DNA from: Bacillota bacterium
GTDB taxonomy: Bacteria; Eremiobacterota; SpSt-956; JAKJGF01
Reading direction: 5' to 3'
Length of the DNA: 52,040 nucleotides
Assembly: GCA_029555925.1 (NCBI GenBank)
Contig: JAKPQU010000312.1
Span: forward strand, 1 to 52,040
Shown here: positions 1 to 10,625 of the stretch, one piece after another
Layout: every line of letters starts with the position of its first letter
Numbering within the stretch: position 1 is the stretch's first letter
The notes under the pieces: model-generated
Databases searched by the model: none
Seen by the model: the letters and a program-made list of their open reading frames with translations, nothing else
Told to the model about the DNA's origin: nothing
Position numbers and translations under genes: made by a program

Positions 1-2
1 TT

Positions 3-3000
3 GCAGAAATTCAGGGTAAAACCGATGAAGACGGGAATTTTACTTTTGAACAGTCTCTGGAAAAATATCTTGTAGGGCAGCCTCTTGAAGGAGGCAAAGG
101 TATGGTTCGTTTCACTGTTGAGGTAACAGATAAGGCAGAACATAAAGAAATAATCTATGAGACGCTTTTCGTATCAAAAGATACTGTTCAGATTACACTT
201 GTGCCGGAAAGTGGGGAAATAGTACCGGGTATAGAGAATATACTTTATCTTATTACGTCTTACCCTGATGGTACACCATGTAGAGCAACTGTTTCCATGA
301 AACTTGGACAGCAGGGCTCTCAGAGATTTCAGACATCCTCTACAGGCATAGCAGAATTTACCCTGAAGCCGGAGTTTATGGGCAGACAGATTGAACTCAG
401 TGCCAGTGACGGACTCGGTAATTCCGGTGCTATGACCTATGTCCCTCAAACAGGTCAGACTGCAGAATCCATACTTCTCCGTACAGATAAAGCTGTTTAT
501 AAAGATTCCGATGTTATGAATCTGGAAATTCTTTCTTCTACGGAAGGCAGTGTATTCCTGGATATAGTTAAAAACCGTCAGACACGGCTAACTAAAATTC
601 TTACAGTAAAAGATAAACAGGCAAAAATCGATATATCTCTTACAGATACTCTGGCCGGCACATTACAGATTAATGCTTACAGACTTAAAAAAGACGGCAA
701 TTTTACAAAGGATACAAAGACTGTTTATGTTGAGACGAGCAAGGATTTATCTGTAAAAGTAAGTTCCGATAAAGATATATACAGACCCGGTCGTTCAGGC
801 AAGATAGATTTCGAAGTTAAAGATAAAGAAGGAAAACCGGTGTCTGCCGCCCTCGGTATCTCGGTGGTGGATGAAAGTGTTTTTGCCCTTGCGGAAAAGG
901 AACCGGGGCTGGAAAAAGTTTATTTTACCCTGGAACAGGAACTGTTAAAACCGAAGGTTGAAGTATGCAAACATTATATTGACAGGGTAAGTGATGATCT
1001 TGTAAGGAAGAAAAATGACCAGGATACTGCAAAGGTCGCTTTCTGTTCCATACCTGAAGCTCCCTATTCTATTATGATAAATACCTATCCCGAAAGACTT
1101 GCCAGAATAATGGCACTTCAACAGAAATATTTTTATTTTCTTCAGTGGTTCGGCATGCTCTGTGTTATGCTTATTTTAATATTATCACCTGCCGCTATAC
1201 TCGTTCTTACTTTTTATAACGAGCTTTTAAAGAGAAAAGATGAAGAGAGGTTTATTCCTGTTAATAATGATAACCTTGTGGCAATGCTTGTTTATACGGT
1301 AGGATTTTTTCTTGTATTTCTGACACCTTTCGTTGTTGCAATACTGATTCTTATTATATCGGAAACGGTTAACGGTTATCACGGAAATGAAGAGTATGGT
1401 GCTCTTATATTTTCTATGGTAGCCATGACAGGTGCAGCTTTTGTCTATATAATAATCTTAAGGAATAAAAAACAATGTGAAGATATAAAGAAATTTAATA
1501 CTCTCTGTTACTCCTTTCACCTGATACAGTTATTTCTTACAGGATTAATTTTAACCATGGCTCTTCTGCTGGCCTGTGTCATGACAGGGAAAGATCAGAT
1601 AGGTGGTATATCAATCTTCTTACTCTTTCTGACAGGTGTTATTTCTTCTATCTTTATGAATTTTATCCTTATTTATAATGCCCGGTCTCATTGCAGTAAA
1701 CACAGGAAATCCAATCTCTGGCATTTTATATATAACTGCGGATGTGTTGTTATTGCAGGAGTTTGTGTGGCAGGAATCCTTTTTGCCGTAATAGCACCCA
1801 ATTTTTTAAAAGCAAGGGCACAGGGGCCGCCGCCTTCAACTGTGACTTATGACATTGATACAACAAGTAAATCCATTAATACATTATCTGCAGGCGAAAC
1901 ATCTCCCAATTATGAGTCGGGGCAGGGGCTGATGCTGGATGGTGGCGGATTTTCAGGTAAAAAAGAAATAGTTCAGAATGAACCTTCCGGCGCCCAAATC
2001 TCCCGGACCAAAACGTCTCAGGAACTGCCTGCCTATTTGCGTCAGTATTTCCCTGAAACAATGTATTTCAACCCGGAACTTATAACAGACGAATATGGCA
2101 AAGCTTCTGTTATACTTAAAATGGCAGATTCCATAACAACCTGGAGGATGGGTGTTTCCGCTTCTTCTATGAAAGGAGATACGGGAGGCACTGATTATCC
2201 CATAAAGGTATTTCAGGATTTCTTTATTGATCTTGACCTTCCTCTTAACCTCACTTCAGGTGATGAAGTGTCCATTCCTGTTGCAGTATACAATTATCTG
2301 CCAGAAAAACAGGATATAGATTTAATAGCTGTACAGGATGACTGGTTCGAGCTGTTATGCAAACCTGCCAAATATTTATCCCTCGGTGCAAATGATGTAA
2401 CTGTTGTCTACTACCCGGTAAAGATACATGATACGGGAAAAAAGAAATTTACCGTTTATGCAAAAACAGAAAAAATGAAAGACGGTATAAGTAAATCTGT
2501 GACAATAATACCGAATGGGAAAGAAATTCGTCTTGCAGAAAATGGCTGGCTCAGAGAGCGTGTTTCTGCCGGTCTGAATATACCGGAAAATGCCATAGAG
2601 AAATCTTATGATATGTGGGTAAAGATTTACCCCGGCATGTTCAGCCAGTTAGTGGAAGGACTTGACAGTATGCTTACAATGCCCTATGGCTGATTTGAGC
2701 AAACTACGTCGGTGACGTATCCAAATATTATGGTTTTAGATTATATGAAGGCTTCCGGACAGATTACACCTGATATTCAGATGAAGGCAGAATACTATAT
2801 AAATCTCGGCTACCAGAGACTTATTACCTTTGAAGTTCCTTCCGGGGGATTTTCCCTTTACGGAGAAGCTCCTGCTTCTGTATGGCTTTCTGCCTACGGC
2901 CTTATGGAAATGTATGATATGAATAAGGTATATCCGATTGATGAAAAGATTATTGATAGAACAAAACAGTGGCTTATTTCTCAACAATCTCCTGACGGTT

Positions 3001-4136
3001 CCTGGAAGGCGGATTCTTACAGTTCCTGGGAAGCTGCAGGTAATACGAATTCCGATTTACGTGTAACGGCTTTTGTGGCATGGTCTCTTGCACAGAGCGG
3101 ATATGAAGGAGAACCGCTCAGGAAGGCTGTTAATTATATAAAATCCTCTATAAATAAGGAAAAGGATTTTTATACTCTCTCTCTTGTGGCAAATCTCCTT
3201 TTATATACAGACCCGAAGGGACAGGAAACGAAAAATCTTCTTGAAACTCTTTATAAAGGAAGAACGGAAAATAAAGACAGTGTTTCATGGACAACAGATG
3301 GGAGAACCCTTACGGAATCATATGGAATGACTGCCAGTATTGAAACAACGTCCCTTGTGACACAGGCTTTTTTACGCTCAGGCTCCTGCGGTGATGCTGT
3401 GGAGAAAGCCCTGAAATTTCTGGCTGTGTCCAAAGATACTAACGGCACGTGGTATTCCACCCAGGCTACTGTACTGGCACTGAAGACCCTTGTTCTTTCA
3501 ATAAATACAGATATGGGTAAGAACAGCAAAGGGAAAATACATGTTCTTGTTGACGGGCAGGAAGCAGGCACTCTTGACATTATTCCCGAACAGAGTGATG
3601 TAGTTAAACTCCTGGACCTTAAAGGCTATGGACGGGAAGGGAACTTTAAAGTAGATCTTGTGCCTGAAGGTGATGTAAGATGTATGTACCAGATTATCTA
3701 TTCTTATTATATACCATGGTCTTCTTCTCTGAATTCGTCAGTGGAGAAATCACCTGTAAATATTTCTATCAAATATGACAGGACTGAACTCAAACGTAAT
3801 GATATATTACGTGAGATGGTAACTGTGAATAACAGTTCGGCAAAACCGGGAGAAACAGTAATCATAGATCTTGGAATTCCTCCCGGCTTTGATGTGATTA
3901 CCGATGATTTTGATAAGCTGCTCAATCAGCAGAAGATAGAAAGATTTGACATGACAGGAAGACAGGTAATAGTCTATCTGAAGAGACTTGAACCTGGAAA
4001 ATCTTTCGATTTTTCTTACGGTCTGAGGGCTAAATTCCCGGTAAAGGTTACAACTCCTGTTTCACAGGTTTATGAATATTATAATGCAAATACCAGAGGC
4101 TACTCTGTTCCCGGAAAGATTGAGGTGAAGTTATAA
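3..4136 (+). CDS. Alpha-2-macroglobulin family protein with in-frame TGA (predicted selenocysteine) at the thioester site; 5' end outside window
   Basis: One frame is open from the window edge to TAA 4134-4136, about 1377 visible residues, except for a TGA at 2691-2693. Flanking residues read MPYG-[TGA]-FEQTTSVTYPN, the A2M thioester motif (PYGCxEQ, then PNI.VLDY), so the TGA replaces the thioester Cys, visible residue 897. The part before it has MG-type beta domains with a DESVFAL motif near 287-293, then about six membrane segments (about 373-608) ending in a pilin-like NFLKARAQG, a low-complexity linker, and the conserved ..YFPETMYFNPEL.. domain. The part after it is the alpha/alpha thioester domain and a receptor-binding-like domain. 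A2Ms trap proteases covalently through a Cys-Gln thioester; this one looks membrane anchored. The GTG at 2712 lies inside the hairpin and has no Shine-Dalgarno, so a second start is unlikely. The alternative is a nonsense mutation. Family assignment is very secure; Sec is inferred. Confidence 0.85.
2691..2719 (+). promoter_or_regulatory. Candidate bacterial SECIS element with UGA selenocysteine codon
   Basis: The TGA at 2691-2693 is followed after 11 nt by a perfect inverted repeat: TACGTC (2705-2710), loop GGT (2711-2713), GACGTA (2714-2719). The loop starts 18 nt after the UGA; in E. coli fdhF the GGU of the SECIS loop starts 19 nt after it. A short stem close behind the UGA with G (GGU) in a small apical loop is what SelB recognises. 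The stem is coded by ACG, TCG, GTG and ACG codons, G+C-rich choices for this AT-rich gene, which fits RNA-level constraint. Sec machinery (selA, selB, selC, selD) is not in the window. Confidence 0.72.
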
Positions 4137-4834
4137 TGGAACATAAAATAAATTTCAACAGAATTATATTCGCAGTGGTTTCCATACCCTTTCTAATTAC
4201 TCTGACTGTAGCAGTATTAACACGAGAATTAGCCCCTCTTATGGGGCTGTCTCTGATTATATTCTTTTTATCACCTGCAGGGCTCCTTTTTATGACTTTT
4301 TATAACGGTTATCTTAAAAGGAAAGATAAAAACAGGTTTCTTCCTGCAGATAACAGTGAGAATTTAAAAGCCATAATAATCTATCTTGCAGGATTTTTCG
4401 TTATACTCCTGACACCTTTTATACTAATCGGTGTAATTGCTATTATAACGAATTTCATGCATCTGTACGGCCTCAGAGAGGAACAAATGCTCATAATCCC
4501 TATAAATATTTCCATAATTATTTCAGCAGTCTATATGATAATGCTGGAAAACAGAAAAAAACTGGATGATATAAAGGCAATAGATACACTGAAAAATTCT
4601 TTTTTATTCATGCAGTTATTTACTGTTGCCGTTATAATTTTTATCGCCATAATTGTCTATTCTATTGTGTGTGAAACCACACCTGAGGCTTATTTTACAC
4701 ACTTAAGATGCCTCATATTACCCGGAGTTGCAGGTGTTTTTTCTATGCCCTATATACTCTTTTTTAACGTTATTTCCCATGTCGCCAGGCAGAAGCTTTT
4801 TATGGATACTAAGTCAGATCCTTACACAGAGTAA
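4136..4834 (+). CDS. Polytopic membrane protein, paralogue of the A2M membrane module
   Basis: This 232-residue protein has about six hydrophobic segments and no recognisable enzyme motif. Its ATG (4136-4138) shares the A of the A2M stop codon, so the two genes are translationally coupled. Residues near 58-95 (TFYNGYLKRKDKNRFLPADN, then an LTPF-containing segment) match the module inside the A2M protein (TFYNELLKRKDEERFIPVNN, then LTPF), with the same order of hydrophobic segments. It therefore seems to be a free-standing copy of that module and may associate with it in the membrane; this is inference. It ends at a heptamer repeat facing the convergent transporter gene. A short stretch resembling its C-terminus recurs near 40.2 kb. 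Confidence 0.8.
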   Translation: MEHKINFNRIIFAVVSIPFLITLTVAVLTRELAPLMGLSLIIFFLSPAGLLFMTFYNGYLKRKDKNRFLPADNSENLKAIIIYLAGFFVILLTPFILIGVIAIITNFMHLYGLREEQMLIIPINISIIISAVYMIMLENRKKLDDIKAIDTLKNSFLFMQLFTVAVIIFIAIIVYSIVCETTPEAYFTHLRCLILPGVAGVFSMPYILFFNVISHVARQKLFMDTKSDPYTE

Positions 4835-4836
4835 AA

Positions 4837-4892
4837 AAGTGAGCGGTGAGTGTTGGTCTACTCACTGCTCACTCTTTACTCTTCACGACTCA
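4837..4892. repeat. Heptamer repeat hairpin at a convergent gene junction
   Basis: GTGAGCGGTGAGT (4839-4851) and ACTCACTGCTCAC (4860-4872) form inverted arms with one mismatch and an 8-nt loop, followed by a CACTCTT/TACTCTT/CACGACT heptamer run. It fills the whole 58-base gap between two convergent genes, so a bidirectional terminator role is plausible. There is no strong T-run. Confidence 0.75.
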
Positions 4893-6584
4893 CTAAACCC
4901 TTTTGACTTTCCAGTCCAGAAAAACTTTTCTGATTAAAGCTGCAATGAAGAAGGAAAGAACAGTACTTTTGATAACTACGCCCAGAGTGCTGAATAGATC
5001 TGCTTTTATGAGATCTGTAAAGAAATTTGACATAGTAAGATTCATTTGTAATAAAAACAATGCGGAAAATATTGCAATACAGAGTCCTAATGTAGCCAGA
5101 TTTACTGTTTTTAATAGTTTATCTCCCAGTAATTTGAAATGTTCCGGCCCTGTGAGGTATTCAGTATCATCTTCAGTTGCCTGTGTCTGTTTTTTATCAG
5201 GCAGCATATGGACTGTGCAGAAACTCAGGATATAGGCCATAGAGCCTATGAAAATCAGAAGGCTTATGGACATTTTATCTCCGGGATTTCCGGGGTTACA
5301 GAAGATATTTCTTTCAAAAAATTGAAATACACCGTATTTTAAACCGTTATCATACATCCAGGAACCGCTTGCATAGGAAAAGGAATAGGCAAGGTTTGCC
5401 ACTGACATAAAACCTGCAAAAAGTGATCCTGCGGCATTGGCCGGAATAACTGCTCCTACAATGCTGAATGTACTCATACGTATAATGCTTGTCAGTATGG
5501 CATAAAAGAAATTATATGTAGCAAGATAACAGAGCCGGACAATACCGTCGGAATAGCCGGGAAAAAATCCATGTATAAAACCTGTTACCTTTGTAAACCA
5601 TGGATCTACCAGAAGATATTGTGTCATATTTACCAGAATACTGCAGACTATAAATACTCTGAATACATTTTTCAGACCGAATTTGTCCTGCCATTTAACA
5701 CCTGCCCAGGCAAATATGAGAACACCTGAAAAAAATCCGATATTGGCAACTCCGTCCGCATAACCTATCTGGGTCTGGGTAAAATGAAGGTTTTCAATAA
5801 GATGATTTGTCCATAACGCTCCAAGAGAAGGCTGAAAATGAAACAAAAAATAGAAAACAATAATCCACAGCACAGGCCCCGTATTGAGGCCGTCCCAGAA
5901 ATTTTTTATTGAGTCTTTTATTGGTATGGACTGAGCTGTATCTTTAGGAAGCATAAAAACAAATATAAGGACAAATATTGGTACAAGCGCGAGTAAATAC
6001 AGAAGATAATTAAATTTAAAATTTTCTGCTATCCATCCTCCAGATGCTGCCGCCAGAATACTGGTTCCATATATGGCACCCCAGCATATGGCCTGATTTA
6101 AACCTACTGTGGTGGATTTTGATTGACCGCTGCTTTTGGCTTCTTCATCTCCTTCAATTACCGTGGCTCTGTCCACTGCAACATCTGTACAGGCAAAAAC
6201 TATTGCAATGATAAACATGATACCGAAAAATACTGTATGAGATGTATCTAAAAATGGTGTAAGGAGATATAGAACTGCTCCTCCGAGTAAAAGCATAATA
6301 AGAGTGATTTTGGTTTTACCATATGCATCCATCAGAAAACCTATAACAGGTTTGAAGCTCCATGCCAGGTAGGAACGGGAAAAATATTGCTGTGTAGCAG
6401 ATTCACTCAAGCCGTAATAATAATGTAGATGTCTGAAAAAGGGCTGATAGGTAATGCCCTGAAACGGATTGGCCAGGCCCTGTAATACATATTCCAGGGC
6501 AAAAATGATTTTTATGGGGTTTAAACCTTTTTTGGGGGGACTTTCCTTTTGTTCTTCCGGTAAATTTGCTTCTTGTTCTGCCAT
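4893..6584 (-). CDS. BT1/MFS-like membrane transporter
   Basis: 563 residues with about 12 to 14 hydrophobic segments. The N-terminal half follows the folate-biopterin transporter (BT1) pattern within the major facilitator superfamily: EYVLQGLANPFQG near 30-42, YLAWSFKPVIGFLMDAYGK near 70-90, DVAVDRATVIEG near 130, then LNQAICWGAIYGTS with a GGW loop. BT1 proteins move folates or pterins in trypanosomatids and plants; bacterial substrates are mostly unknown, so none is assigned. The ATG follows GGAGAG at good distance. It lies downstream of the YfhO-like gene on the same strand with a 193-base gap that probably holds its own promoter. The fold is fairly sure, the substrate is not. Confidence 0.7.
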   Translation of the reverse strand: MAEQEANLPEEQKESPPKKGLNPIKIIFALEYVLQGLANPFQGITYQPFFRHLHYYYGLSESATQQYFSRSYLAWSFKPVIGFLMDAYGKTKITLIMLLLGGAVLYLLTPFLDTSHTVFFGIMFIIAIVFACTDVAVDRATVIEGDEEAKSSGQSKSTTVGLNQAICWGAIYGTSILAAASGGWIAENFKFNYLLYLLALVPIFVLIFVFMLPKDTAQSIPIKDSIKNFWDGLNTGPVLWIIVFYFLFHFQPSLGALWTNHLIENLHFTQTQIGYADGVANIGFFSGVLIFAWAGVKWQDKFGLKNVFRVFIVCSILVNMTQYLLVDPWFTKVTGFIHGFFPGYSDGIVRLCYLATYNFFYAILTSIIRMSTFSIVGAVIPANAAGSLFAGFMSVANLAYSFSYASGSWMYDNGLKYGVFQFFERNIFCNPGNPGDKMSISLLIFIGSMAYILSFCTVHMLPDKKQTQATEDDTEYLTGPEHFKLLGDKLLKTVNLATLGLCIAIFSALFLLQMNLTMSNFFTDLIKADLFSTLGVVIKSTVLSFFIAALIRKVFLDWKVKRV

Positions 6585-6777
6585 TATGTATTCTCTCCAT
6601 GTTTTAAAATTTTTGAAAATTTATTTAAATGGTGAAAATTCTATAATTTTCTTAAATTTCCTTCACAGTAGAAAATTTTTTGACCGATTTATAAATTTTG
6701 TGTAAATCTCTGTTTAAAGCCTATTCCATTAAATCCGTATTTTATGTTTGCAGAAAACCTCTTACCCTCTTAGATTT

Positions 6778-9306
6778 TTACTTTTCTCTTTTTCCAATCA
6801 TTACAAATAACATATAAATTACAGCAAGAGAAATAATTTTCCCTCCGTAATAGGAATAAGGAAAGAATACAAATCTTACCGTATGATTGCCTTCTTTTAA
6901 GAACACACTCCGGAATAGGAAATTTGTTCTGTATATTTTTTCTTCTTTATTATCTACAAAAACCTTCCACCCGGGATAATATATATCATTAAAGATCAGA
7001 AATCCCGCTTTCTTCATAGAAGCATTTATATTTACTTCATCTGTATCATATTGAATTATCCAGGCTTTCGAGTCATCAGGAGGTAAATCAGGTTTCCCCG
7101 GTATTTCTTCATCATATATGACACAGATTTTATTCAGATTTTCCGGGTTCTGTTTTAAAAAATCCAGTGTCTCCCGATTTGATTTTAAACATACGGCTCT
7201 GTGTACTATAAAAACTCTAGGAAGAGCTCTGATGTTTCTGTAAATATTGACCTCACCTGAATATATCTGTTTCCAGTTACTGTCATCAATATATAGCTCT
7301 GCCGGCAACAACAGATATTCAAGATTTAATATATTCAGCATTTCATTTTTAAAATCTATATTCTGCCTCAGGGCAGGGAAAAAATCACCTGTAAAATAAT
7401 CAGGATTAACAATTTTGTTGAAAAATTCTGTGAAATTATTTATAAATATAGGCATGTAAAGACCAAGGTCGTCTATTTCATAAGCAGTGGCTACATTCGG
7501 GTAGAGTGTTCCCTGTATCCCATAAACTCTGCCTCTGTTGTTATTTATCACCTGTTCTTCTTTTAGAAATTTTATATAAGGCACTTCTGGAAAAGAATCC
7601 ATTCTCTTCAGCCTTTCTCTTGGTATAAAGCTGAACATTTCTATGGAAAGTATAACTGAAAATATGATAGCTGTTTTTTTGTGGTTATATCTGAAAATCA
7701 GGTATGACAGAAGGGCAGAGAAGAGAAAGAGCAACTTTATAACTATATGGTAATATACTGTTTTATTAAATATGTCAGGGGGATAAATGATACAGGGTAA
7801 TGATATTATAACCATACATATTAAAATAGACATATATACAAAAAACGATCTTATTTTCCCCGAGTATACTAGTTCTATACCTGTGCCTGCAAGAATTGAT
7901 GCAATAAAAGATAAGACCTGTCCCGTATTAAATGGAAAATGAATTATATTAAGTATGGGAAGAGAACCAAGGAGGTTTATTACAGGGAAACCGAAGATTT
8001 TCCCGATTAATAAAAAGAGTACTGTTCCGAAGTAATATTTAATTTTATTATCGTCTTTTGTGCAGAAAGCCAGGAAAATAAGAAGAAAGGGAATTATACC
8101 AATATAGTAGTTATAAAATGCCTGTTTAAAATAAGGTATAAAGATATAGAATATTCTGTCGATATTTACTGCTTTCAATCCTGTTTCCGGATCATGATTT
8201 GTCCATCCGTTCAGGAAGAGGAACTCTATAAATGGTATTATAACTATAAGACCTGTAAATATCCCCAGTGTAAATGCCAGTGATATATTACCGAAGGATT
8301 TCAGAATTTTTTCTTTGCCTGTTATACATCTTAATAGAAAATATGCCAGGCCTATTAAAGAAATTATGGTAACATGTTCGGGAAATCCTGAAAATACTGA
8401 CAGAGCTATGACAATAGACGTAGCTATAACAGTCCTTTTATTTTGCTTTTGATACAATTTTTCCATTATAAAGAAAAACATGGGGAATAACATAGAAGGA
8501 TTCAGATGTATATCAACAATATGTATTATCATTGGCGCACTGAACATATAGGCTATTGCAGAAGTGAGTGATGCAATAACAGAATATTGTAATTCTCTCA
8601 TGTAAAGATACATAAAGAAACCTGAAAAAAAGAGTCTGAATAACATGAAAAGATCCCACGAGTATTTTGAAGGAAGTATATAGAGTATAATTTCAAAGGG
8701 ATTAAACATTGAGCTTCCCATAGAGGCTAAAAAAGGATATCCTCCGGCCTGATAAGGATTCCATATAGGCATATTACCTTTCAGATAATTCAGTCTTTTA
8801 TATTCTGCTGTTGTTTCTTCTCCTACTGCAGGCGAACTGTCTATTACAGGGATTGATGATACATAATTATTCTCCTGTCCGTACACACCTGTAGATAAAA
8901 CATGGGGAATGGTATTTGTACATTTCAGAGTTTTACCGAGAAATATTATATCGTAAAAGAATATTACTACAAGTACTGCAAGTAATAAAGCTGTATATGA
9001 CATTTCTCTTCGCGATATGTTTGTATTCATTGTTTTAAATAAGATAAATAATATACCTGTTATTATAATCCCTAAAATATTAACATATGAACAGATAATT
9101 ATGGATGAAATAGACCATATGATCCCTTTTGTTCTATTGTCTGACAGTATATATAGAGATACGGAAAAAGATAGTGCTGAAATTACATGTAATACCATTA
9201 GTGATGATTTATTTAGATAAGGTGTATTAAATAATTCCAATATAAAAGAAAAAAATAACAATATATATGGAAAATTTTTTTTTATGAAATAAAATTTTGC
9301 AGACAT
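6778..9306 (-). CDS. YfhO-like multi-pass membrane protein (GT-C-type fold)
   Basis: 842 residues. About 14 hydrophobic segments occupy residues 10-560, followed by a C-terminal extracytoplasmic region. The features fit the bacterial YfhO membrane family: an early loop with NPYQAGGYPFLASMGSS and NPFEIILY, an ALPRVFIVHRAV segment after the membrane part, and a GWKVFVDNKEEKIYRTNFLFR beta-domain near the end before a last helix. YfhO relatives in Gram-positives act in lipid-linked glycosylation of teichoic acids, and related GT-C proteins use polyprenyl-phosphate sugars. A role in cell-surface glycosylation is inferred. The ATG follows GAGGG, with a promoter at 9348-9376. Confidence 0.72.
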   Translation of the reverse strand: MSAKFYFIKKNFPYILLFFSFILELFNTPYLNKSSLMVLHVISALSFSVSLYILSDNRTKGIIWSISSIIICSYVNILGIIITGILFILFKTMNTNISRREMSYTALLLAVLVVIFFYDIIFLGKTLKCTNTIPHVLSTGVYGQENNYVSSIPVIDSSPAVGEETTAEYKRLNYLKGNMPIWNPYQAGGYPFLASMGSSMFNPFEIILYILPSKYSWDLFMLFRLFFSGFFMYLYMRELQYSVIASLTSAIAYMFSAPMIIHIVDIHLNPSMLFPMFFFIMEKLYQKQNKRTVIATSIVIALSVFSGFPEHVTIISLIGLAYFLLRCITGKEKILKSFGNISLAFTLGIFTGLIVIIPFIEFLFLNGWTNHDPETGLKAVNIDRIFYIFIPYFKQAFYNYYIGIIPFLLIFLAFCTKDDNKIKYYFGTVLFLLIGKIFGFPVINLLGSLPILNIIHFPFNTGQVLSFIASILAGTGIELVYSGKIRSFFVYMSILICMVIISLPCIIYPPDIFNKTVYYHIVIKLLFLFSALLSYLIFRYNHKKTAIIFSVILSIEMFSFIPRERLKRMDSFPEVPYIKFLKEEQVINNNRGRVYGIQGTLYPNVATAYEIDDLGLYMPIFINNFTEFFNKIVNPDYFTGDFFPALRQNIDFKNEMLNILNLEYLLLPAELYIDDSNWKQIYSGEVNIYRNIRALPRVFIVHRAVCLKSNRETLDFLKQNPENLNKICVIYDEEIPGKPDLPPDDSKAWIIQYDTDEVNINASMKKAGFLIFNDIYYPGWKVFVDNKEEKIYRTNFLFRSVFLKEGNHTVRFVFFPYSYYGGKIISLAVIYMLFVMIGKREK

Positions 9307-9347
9307 TTTATCATAGCCCTCTGGTTTGTTATAAAATAAACTGTAAT

Positions 9348-9376
9348 ATTATACCGTAATAAAATAACCATGTCCA
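9348..9376 (-). promoter_or_regulatory. Sigma70-type promoter for the YfhO-like gene
   Basis: Reading the reverse strand, TGGACA (9376-9371) is followed after exactly 17 bases by TATAAT (9353-9348), about 40 bases before the ATG at 9306. The match to consensus is 11 of 12. Confidence 0.65.
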
Positions 9377-9488
9377 ATAAAAAAATAGTTCTTTTTACGG
9401 GATTAAACTCTCCTTTGGAACTATTTAAATAATTGTTGCGATAAATTATACTGAACATAAGACTAAGAAGGGGGCTGGACTGCATATT

Positions 9489-10625
9489 ATGGAAACTATA
9501 GAAGTAAAAGGTAAAATTCTTGCTGTAGACGATGATGACGGAGTGAGAAGGATTATTAAATATCACCTGAATAAAGCAGGTTATACTGTTCAGACAGCCG
9601 AGAACGGTAAAAATGCCATTGAACTTCTCAAGACCGGTACACCGGATTTGATTATTTCCGATGTATCCATGCCTGAAATGAATGGTTATGAATTATATAA
9701 AGAAATTTCTTCCAAAAAAGAATATAAGCTTATTCCTTTTCTTTTTCTTACGTCCAAGTCAGACAGGGAAGATATTATACTGGCAAAAAAGATGGGAGTA
9801 GATGATTATCTGACAAAACCGGTAGACAAGGATTTGCTGCTCATATCAGTCGACGCAAAGATTTCCCGGTTCAAAGAATTAATGGAAGCCAATAAGAAGA
9901 ATCTGGAGAAAAAGATTAATGATATGTATCGTATGTTATCCCATGAAATTAATACTCCCATATCTATTATTCAGGGTTTTACCGATTTGACGGAAATGCT
10001 TCTTTCTGCCGGCAAACCCAGGATTGAAGATTTAAAGAGTTTTCTTGACGGTATAAAAAGCGGAAACGACAGATTGAGAAAACTTGCCGAGTCTGTATTG
10101 ATACTGAACAGTATTGACGGAGGTTATGAACTGGAACGTTATAATTCTCTGTCTCATCATCATATGATAGTTGATCTTGTCAGTCTTATCAGGGTTGTTT
10201 TAGCCGGTATTAAAGTTACAGCGGAAGAGAAAAATGTAGAGATTGTATTGGATTTGCCGGGTGAACCCGTTCAGGTAAAAGGGCTTGGAGAACATATAAA
10301 GTGTGTAATTGAAAATATTATAGATAACGGAATTAAATTCGCACCTCACAGAACAGGCAGAGTTCTTGTGAAGCTTTATAGAGACGGAAATATGGCAATA
10401 ATAGATGTGGAAGATAACGGCCCCGGTATACCGGACGGAGAGATTGGAAAAATATTTGACAGATTTTATCAGTCAAACAGAGATAAATTCGAGCAGCAGG
10501 GACTTGGTATAGGGCTGGCCATAGCCAAAGCTCTTGCAGAGATTAATAAAATAGATTTAAAGGTGAAAAGCCAGGAGGGACGTGGCGCTACCTTTACCCT
10601 TGTATTTAAGGGAAGTGAAGAGTGA
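9489..10625 (+). CDS. Response regulator-histidine kinase hybrid (REC-HisKA-HATPase)
   Basis: 378 residues, soluble. An N-terminal receiver has acidic residues D14-D16, phosphoacceptor D58 in ISDVSMPEMNG and switch K110 in TKPVDKD. A linker helix leads to a HisKA dimerisation segment with H152 in MLSHEINTPI, then a HATPase domain with N-box IIDNGIKFAP, DNGPGIP and GLGIGLAIAKAL. With the receiver first, this kinase is probably controlled by phosphotransfer from another protein rather than by a ligand. The best Shine-Dalgarno, AAGGGGG, is about 14 bases upstream, rather far, so the start is less sure than the product. It faces another hybrid kinase, from which a heptamer array separates it. Partner unknown. 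Confidence 0.88.
   Translation: METIEVKGKILAVDDDDGVRRIIKYHLNKAGYTVQTAENGKNAIELLKTGTPDLIISDVSMPEMNGYELYKEISSKKEYKLIPFLFLTSKSDREDIILAKKMGVDDYLTKPVDKDLLLISVDAKISRFKELMEANKKNLEKKINDMYRMLSHEINTPISIIQGFTDLTEMLLSAGKPRIEDLKSFLDGIKSGNDRLRKLAESVLILNSIDGGYELERYNSLSHHHMIVDLVSLIRVVLAGIKVTAEEKNVEIVLDLPGEPVQVKGLGEHIKCVIENIIDNGIKFAPHRTGRVLVKLYRDGNMAIIDVEDNGPGIPDGEIGKIFDRFYQSNRDKFEQQGLGIGLAIAKALAEINKIDLKVKSQEGRGATFTLVFKGSEE

Noticed and set aside
2691..2693. Alternative genetic code (TGA read as Trp or Gly)
   Set aside because: TGA ends several intact genes in the window and Trp is coded by TGG throughout; only one in-frame TGA was found, at a Cys site.
2712..4136. Separate gene starting at GTG 2712 after the A2M TGA
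   Set aside because: No ribosome site precedes it, it would start inside the hairpin, and its first residues are the second half of the conserved thioester motif.
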